A DNA stretch of 64,000 nucleotides, taken from contig CM072905.1 of the NCBI GenBank assembly GCA_037013685.1, forward strand, positions 10,754,991-10,818,990, read 5' to 3'. The DNA is from Acridotheres tristis. Lineage: Eukaryota > Chordata > Aves > Passeriformes > Sturnidae. The notes below the pieces were generated by a model that did not search any database, was not told the origin of the DNA, and saw only the letters and a list, made by a program, of their open reading frames with translations. How positions within the stretch are numbered: position 1 is the first letter of the stretch; each line of letters begins with the position of its first letter. A program made the position numbers and the translations under genes. Positions 59,201 to 64,000 of the stretch are shown here, in pieces.

Positions 59201-60251
59201 ACTTCATGCACCATGGCGTTTCTGGAAAGGAACAAGACAGCTAATTTGAACTTTGTCACATCAAATTCTGAGCCTCGGATTGCTGGGATGAGCATTCCAG
59301 CAGACAGCTCTGCTCTTGGAGCGTGGTGGAACCTTCTCCACTGACAGCAAATCTCATTTGGACAAGAAATGCAGCTGTCCTGGAAGCCAGACTGGAACAA
59401 AGGCTCAGGAGGTGGGAAAGTGCTCTGGGAGTTATAACCTTGTCCTGTCCTTGTGTCCTGGACACTCGAGGGACAGCACACGGGGTCACTGACCTCACAT
59501 GACTGTGGTAGCTGCTGGAACTGTCACTTCACATAAAATGTTACACCAGCCCATCGTCCTTACTGTGGGTGGAGTCATCCTGAAAAGCATTTTCTGAGTG
59601 ACTGACTAAGGTTTAAATGGCTGAGGAGTGCTAAGGGTGTGTGTCCCCCCAGGAACACACTGAGCAGCCACAGCTGCCCACGGTGGTGCCAGCAGTGCCA
59701 CCACAGTGATTGTCACTTGAGCACGGAGGGACCCTGGGCTGGTCACAAATGTCACTGCTGGCAAATATTCAAGCAGGGTCTCTCTGCTCTCCAATCCCCT
59801 CGGTGTGAGTAGGAAGCCTCGTGCTGGCCCTGAAGATTCAGATCCCCAAGCCCTGATGTGTCCCAGCCCTGGCTTCCTTTGTGAGGTTGCCCTGGGTCCC
59901 TGGGTGGTGGCACGGGCAGGACAGAGGAGCTGGAGCTGGCAGGAGCACAGGTCCTGCTGCACTGTCCTTGCAGGGCTGCCCTTCTGTCCTCTCTGGGGAG
60001 CTCCTGCTCCTTGGACTTGCACGACAGACTGAGAAGTTCAGGAAAATCACTAAATTTAAAATTCCAAAGGGGAGCTGAAGGAGAGATGAGAGAGAGGCAC
60101 TGTGAGGCTGAGCCTTCCTGGGGGCTGTTCCCAGAGCTCAGCAGGCACCTGGCTCCAGTGGGGCTGGCAGACCTCACCTGTGTTGAGCCCACCTGAGGGA
60201 CCCTGACTGGGGCTGAGCTGAGCCTGCACTGCCCATCTCTGCAGCCCTGTC
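56211..60251. other. Unique non-coding DNA, 4 kb
   Basis: A 34-bp imperfect tandem duplication (CATCCTCCTTAACCCTTACAG repeated) lies at about 56264-56330. C-run and GC-rich parts occur near 57905. No exon, RNA gene or element is recognised. Frames such as 57602-58174 lack any domain. Confidence 0.5.
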
Positions 60252-60694
60252 TGATGCCTTCAGTTTGAGCTTTCCTATTTCCAGACTCTGCACTGCATTG
60301 GTGTGTGACTCTGAACTCCATCCAAAGTGTCAGCAAGTTCTCCTCCCAGCTCAGGCACACAAAACAATCCTTTGCCAGCCCCACAACCAAGGACAGCGCT
60401 GCAGCTTCAGCCCCAAAAAGTGCAAAGAGCAGCGACTGGAGGAGAGAATGTGGCAGGATGGCACTGCAGAAGCTGGAGCTGCAATTGGACAATGAAGGCC
60501 AAGATGGAAATGGAGCCAAAGTGATCCAAGTGTGAGAACTCGTGACTCGGATCCATCTTGGCTCCATCTTGGCTGGAGCCACGGCCGGGCTCTTGCAGTG
60601 CCCAAGGTGAATCCTTGGAAGGGCTTGGAATAAATCCCTGCTTTATTCCTTCAGCACTGCCCAGCCTCTGCTCCAGGCAACTCTCCAGGCACCA
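60252..60694 (+). mobile_element. LTR-A copy 5, solo LTR, sense orientation
   Basis: A complete 443-bp LTR-A from TGATGCCTTCAG to AGGCACCA (GGCATCA with one transition). Two CCATCTTGG motifs lie at 60553-60561 and 60564-60572 and an inverted one at 60499-60507. The polyadenylation signal is in a perfect 8-bp hairpin, GGAATAAA (60627-60634) with TTTATTCC (60642-60649), preceded by CCAAGG/CCTTGG (60602-60607, 60613-60618). Flanking 4-mers TGTC and TGGA do not match. A 276-codon minus frame runs through it by chance. Confidence 0.93.
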
Positions 60695-60974
60695 TGGACA
60701 GCAGAGCTGGGGGTTAAAGGCCACCCTTGGGCTGCAGCTGGACCAGGGGTTTTCCATGGCTCTGCTGGTGAGGAGCTGCTGAAGAGCTCAAATCCCACCA
60801 TGGCCCAGTCTGGACTCCATCCTCTCCCCTGACCTTACACAGCACGAGGGGTTACCTCAGGTACAGCAGGAAAATGCCAAAAATCCAGACACAGCTGGGG
60901 AGCAGCAGCTGGGAGCTGTGAGATCCCTGCTCTCCACAGGCAGGAGCTGCCTCTCAGGAATCTGCTCCTGCTGG
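60695..60974. other. Short spacer between two LTRs
   Basis: 280 bp of unique DNA with no feature recognised; CTGG at 60971-60974 is the left target duplication of the next LTR. Confidence 0.6.
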
Positions 60975-61489
60975 TGATGCCTTAAGTTTTAAGTTTTCCT
61001 GTTCTGCTTGGGTGTGCTTTTTGTTGTACTTGGGTGGTGAAGACAAAACAGTCCTGTTCCAGCTGGGGACTGAAGGACAATCTCTTCAAACTTCAGGCCC
61101 TAAGCATAAACAATGTGAAAAGAGAATGGCAGGCAAGCGAGGAGGATGAAACTTCATGATTTGAGGCTATTAATGGGACAGTTGACTCCTGCATGCAAAT
61201 AGACTAAAACCTATACAAATATGAGATATCTCATGCCCAAGCTCTTTTCTGCTTCCACCTTGGAGCCATCCAGGCAGGGCCACGACTGTGGCACTGGCAC
61301 TGCCAGGATGTGGCCTTTGAAGGCCCCTCAATAAATGTTTAAATAAATATTTATTTTAATATTTGAAATATTAAAATAAATATTTAAAATATTAAAATAT
61401 TAAAATATATATTAAAATAAATACTAAAATAAATATTATTTATTATATAAAACACTGCCTAGACTCTGTTCCAGTTCCTCTAGGTGTCA
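60975..61489 (+). mobile_element. LTR-B copy 3, solo LTR with 4-bp duplication and AT expansion
   Basis: It begins TGATGCCTTAAG and ends AGGTGTCA, flanked by a perfect CTGG duplication (60971-60974 and 61490-61493). It keeps the octamer ATGCAAAT (61193-61200) and a TATACAAATA box. It is longer than copy 2 (515 versus 430 bp) because the sequence after the AATAAA signal expanded into about 120 bp of AAATATTAAAATA-type repeats (61329-61450). Confidence 0.88.
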
Positions 61490-62783
61490 CTGGGAGCCCT
61501 GCACTCTCAGCCCTGCCCTGCTGAGCACACAATGCAGCTCAGGGAGTGCCCAGGGAGCTCTGTCCCAGCCCCAGGTGTGTCACAGGCTCTGCTCCCTTTC
61601 CTGCAGGAGAGCAGCTCTCCCTCCTCGCTGCTCTGTTGCTCTTTGCCTCATGAAGTTTTATTAAAGACTTACAAGGGATTTTCTGCACAGCTGCCCAACC
61701 AATGCCCTTCACAGCACATCTCCAGCCCTTTAAATATTCACGAGGCTGGGGCTGCTGCTTAATTGAATTTCCTCTATGGATGAATCAGTTCTTTTTCATC
61801 TCCTGCAGCCAAGGTGCAAATTAAGTACACAGTACTGGGACAGGAGACCAAGGAAGCAATTCCTCTTTGGTCAGTGGCCTCGCCCCTGCTGGGATCAGAT
61901 CTACAGAATCATTCTTCTCCCTAGACAGTCTTAAAATCCCAGATTCATGGAATAATTCATGCCAGGATGGGCTGCGAGGAGTGTCCAGCCCAAGCCCTGC
62001 TCAGGAAGGGACGCCAGCAAAGACAGAGGAGGCTGCTCAAGGTCTCAAGTGTCAAGCCTCCAAGGATGGAAATCACACCTTTACTTCAAGGCTGGGTGTC
62101 CCTCATTTTGAAATGTTCATTTTCTCCTACATTTAGTGACATTCCTGCTGGCTGTGTCTGCTGCCTCGTGTCCTTTGCAAAGCACATCCACCAGGAGCCA
62201 GCTCCACCCATGCCACAGCCTCCCTCAGGAGCAGCAGGAGCCTCTCTCAGCCTTCTGCTCTTCCCACCAAACCATCCCAGCACCCTGAGCCTCTCCCTCA
62301 GCCCAGCCCCTCATGCTCCAGCCCCCAGAGCAGACACAGATGTGAGCTCAGAAGAGGGGAAGCTCCCCCAGTCTGCTCCCTGCACAGCTGGCCTTCAGAG
62401 ACCCAGAGATGCCACCAGCTCTTCTTGGCCACCAGGACTGACATTGGCCACTACCCCAAAAGCAGAATTATTTCAGCCCCTGCTTTTCTCCTGAACACAG
62501 CAATGGGCAGAAATGCACTGAGAGCAGCCAGGAGACCAGGACAAATTCCAGGAGCTGTCTCAGCCTCCCCTGCTGCTCACATCCCATTTCTTGGAGGTTT
62601 TGGGCATTGCACAGAAGTTATTCTGTATGGATGTCTTAGCTCTGAGGTCAGCCAAGGAAGCTGCCCTATTTTCTCCTTGGCCAGGAGCTAATATCAAACT
62701 GGGCAGCAAAAAGAAGAGGAAAAGAAGGTCAGTGGCCTGAGCATTTGGGTCACAAGACCACGGGGAGCCTGAGCAGGCAGTGA

Positions 62784-62784
<1 letters not shown>
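61490..62784. other. Unique non-coding DNA
   Basis: No gene is recognised. 61935-62010 has faint CR1-like wording that was not accepted. Confidence 0.5.

Positions 62785-62822
<38 letters not shown>
62785..62822. repeat. (GGGACA)n microsatellite
   Basis: Six to seven perfect copies of GGGACA, ending in GGTGGAGA beside the next LTR. Confidence 0.95.
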
Positions 62823-62828
62823 TGGAGA

Positions 62829-63536
62829 TGAAGGAGCAAAGTTGGGATTTTATTCTAAGAGGTGCCTCTGCCCAAGTTCAGGTGCAAAAGAGACCACATG
62901 CCAAAGTCAATAGAAGGGATTTTATTGAAGAGTAAATGGGAGGCAAAGCATAGAAAGAAACAGGAAGAGAGAAGAGAAGGGAAAGAAAGGCAGTGAGAGG
63001 GATTAAGCAGAAGCTGTCACCACCCCATGGATCCACAGCTGGTCCTTCTTCACCCTGCTCCTCTTGGGGACCCCCAAGTTGCTCTCTGGAGGTGCCACCT
63101 TTACCCAGTGCCAGTTCCAGGTACCCACGGGGTGCTCACAGACATTCCCACAGCCTGGGCTGCCAGGGGTGAGCAGTGGCTTCCTTTCCCAGTCTGCACA
63201 CTGGAATTTTGTGTGCTAATTCCAAACCTTCACTTCTGTTTAGGTGTGGAATCAACACCTCCCTTTTTGCCATCTGTGCTTATCTGGAGTTCCTGTTGTG
63301 GTGATTTCTCTTATGGGAGCTTCCTTCTTTGGCAGGGTTTGGCACTTCCACCTGAAATCTCTGAGTCCTCACACAAGGTGAGACTGGGAGAGGCCCCTCC
63401 AGAGCTTCACTAAGTCCCAGGCTCAGATTTAAGTGACCTGTGCACGTGGGACCCAGAGCAGGGGATTCTCAGGGAGTGGTTGCCTGGCTGGGTGATCCTT
63501 CACATCCTGGAAATGTCTCCTAGTCGGGTCCCAACA
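62829..63536 (-). mobile_element. Probable solo LTR of TGTTGGGACC type, 708 bp
   Basis: On the minus strand it begins TGTTGGGACCCGACTAGGAG at 63536, close to the start of the LTR at 31828, and ends GCTCCTTCA at 62829. Two AATAAA signals are on the minus strand (62921-62926 and 62849-62854). GAGA flanks it on both sides (62825-62828 and 63537-63540); the flank could not be extended to 5 bp. No internal viral region is attached. The far border is an inference. Confidence 0.55.
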
Positions 63537-64000
63537 GAGATGAACTCATAGAAGGTCCTGATTTGGTCTTTACAATGTGAGGAAGGAAATCCCCTGCTCC
63601 CTTGTGTGGTGAGCCTGTCCCTGCAGGGCCTCTGTTGGGAGCAAAGCTGTCCCCAGCTCTGGGGACAAAGCTGTGCTTGTGCATAAAACAGGCAGCAAGG
63701 AGCACCCGGGGTTTGTGACAAACAGAATGCACAGATTGCATCCCAGGGCTGCAGTCTGACCTGTGCTCCCCTGCACCACATCCTGCCCTTCCCAGCTGGG
63801 ACAGCCTCAGAGCAGCCAAGCCCAGCCAAATCCCCAGCTCTGTCCCAGCAGAAGCCTCTCAGCAAAAGCACCGGGAAGCAGAGGGGCTGTGCGTGGGGAA
63901 AAGCCTTCCTAGAGCCCTGTGCATAATTCCACACTCCTAGAGCAGCTGCATCCTTCAGACACGGGGAGCCTGCCCCAGGCTGGGGTGAGTTATTGTGTGC
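63537..64000. other. Unique non-coding DNA to window end
   Basis: No feature is recognised. Confidence 0.55.

Noticed and set aside
59752..60582. 276-codon minus-strand frame as a gene
   Set aside because: More than a third is antisense to LTR-A, and the same frame stays open in other copies because they are nearly identical. The rest has no domain.
61935..62010. Inverted CR1 3' end
   Set aside because: CAGATTCATGGAATAATTC is suggestive but the following sequence does not track any CR1 3' end.

Overview
The window reads as vertebrate, almost certainly avian, non-coding DNA. The most likely source is a songbird. The evidence is many truncated CR1 LINE 3' ends in both orientations, several solo LTRs of endogenous retroviruses (ERVs), no recognisable SINEs, and patchy GC-rich unique DNA rich in CAG/CTGG words. 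I find no exon, tRNA, rRNA or processed pseudogene that I can defend. The long open frames lie over tandem repeats whose units carry no stop codon, over young LTR copies, or in GC-rich unique DNA.

The strongest finding is one LTR family in two layers. LTR-A (443 bp) has four complete copies with no length difference (6225-6667, 41171-41613, 44723-45165, 60252-60694) and a fifth cut by the window start (1-229). LTR-B is an older relative, with copies at 5496-5917, 15056-15485 and 60975-61489. Both begin TGATGCC and end GGCATCA, and both share the block around the polyadenylation signal. Where target-site duplications are visible they are 4 bp, and CTGG recurs. Other LTRs are an ERVL-like one (28850-29568, 5-bp duplication GCAGG), a TGTTGGGACC-type one (31204-31828, 5-bp duplication GGGGC), a probable relative at 62829-63536, an LTR at about 34400-35085 holding a hexamer array, and weaker candidates near 11.0-11.7 kb and 51.2-51.45 kb.

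The second theme is tandem repeats. From 12.5 to 15.5 kb lie, in order, an AAAGA array, about 770 bp of nearly pure A/T, a GC-rich spacer, a 20-bp minisatellite with an exact 100-bp higher-order duplication, a pyrimidine-only tract and an LTR-B. At 26.0-27.05 kb about 50 copies of the palindrome TTCCAGGAA lie on a 4-bp grid and run into a long GGAA array; a small relative lies at 54.0 kb. Other minisatellites are at 36.4 kb (34-bp unit) and 46.7-47.4 kb (19-bp unit).

Between the repeats are unique AT-rich islands, some keeping several CpG dinucleotides (15.6-15.97, 19.85-20.06, 45.9-46.5, 49.56-49.82 kb). These are the best candidates for conserved regulatory elements, but only an alignment can show conservation. 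The window looks like intergenic or deep intronic DNA, so there is no gene pathway to describe.
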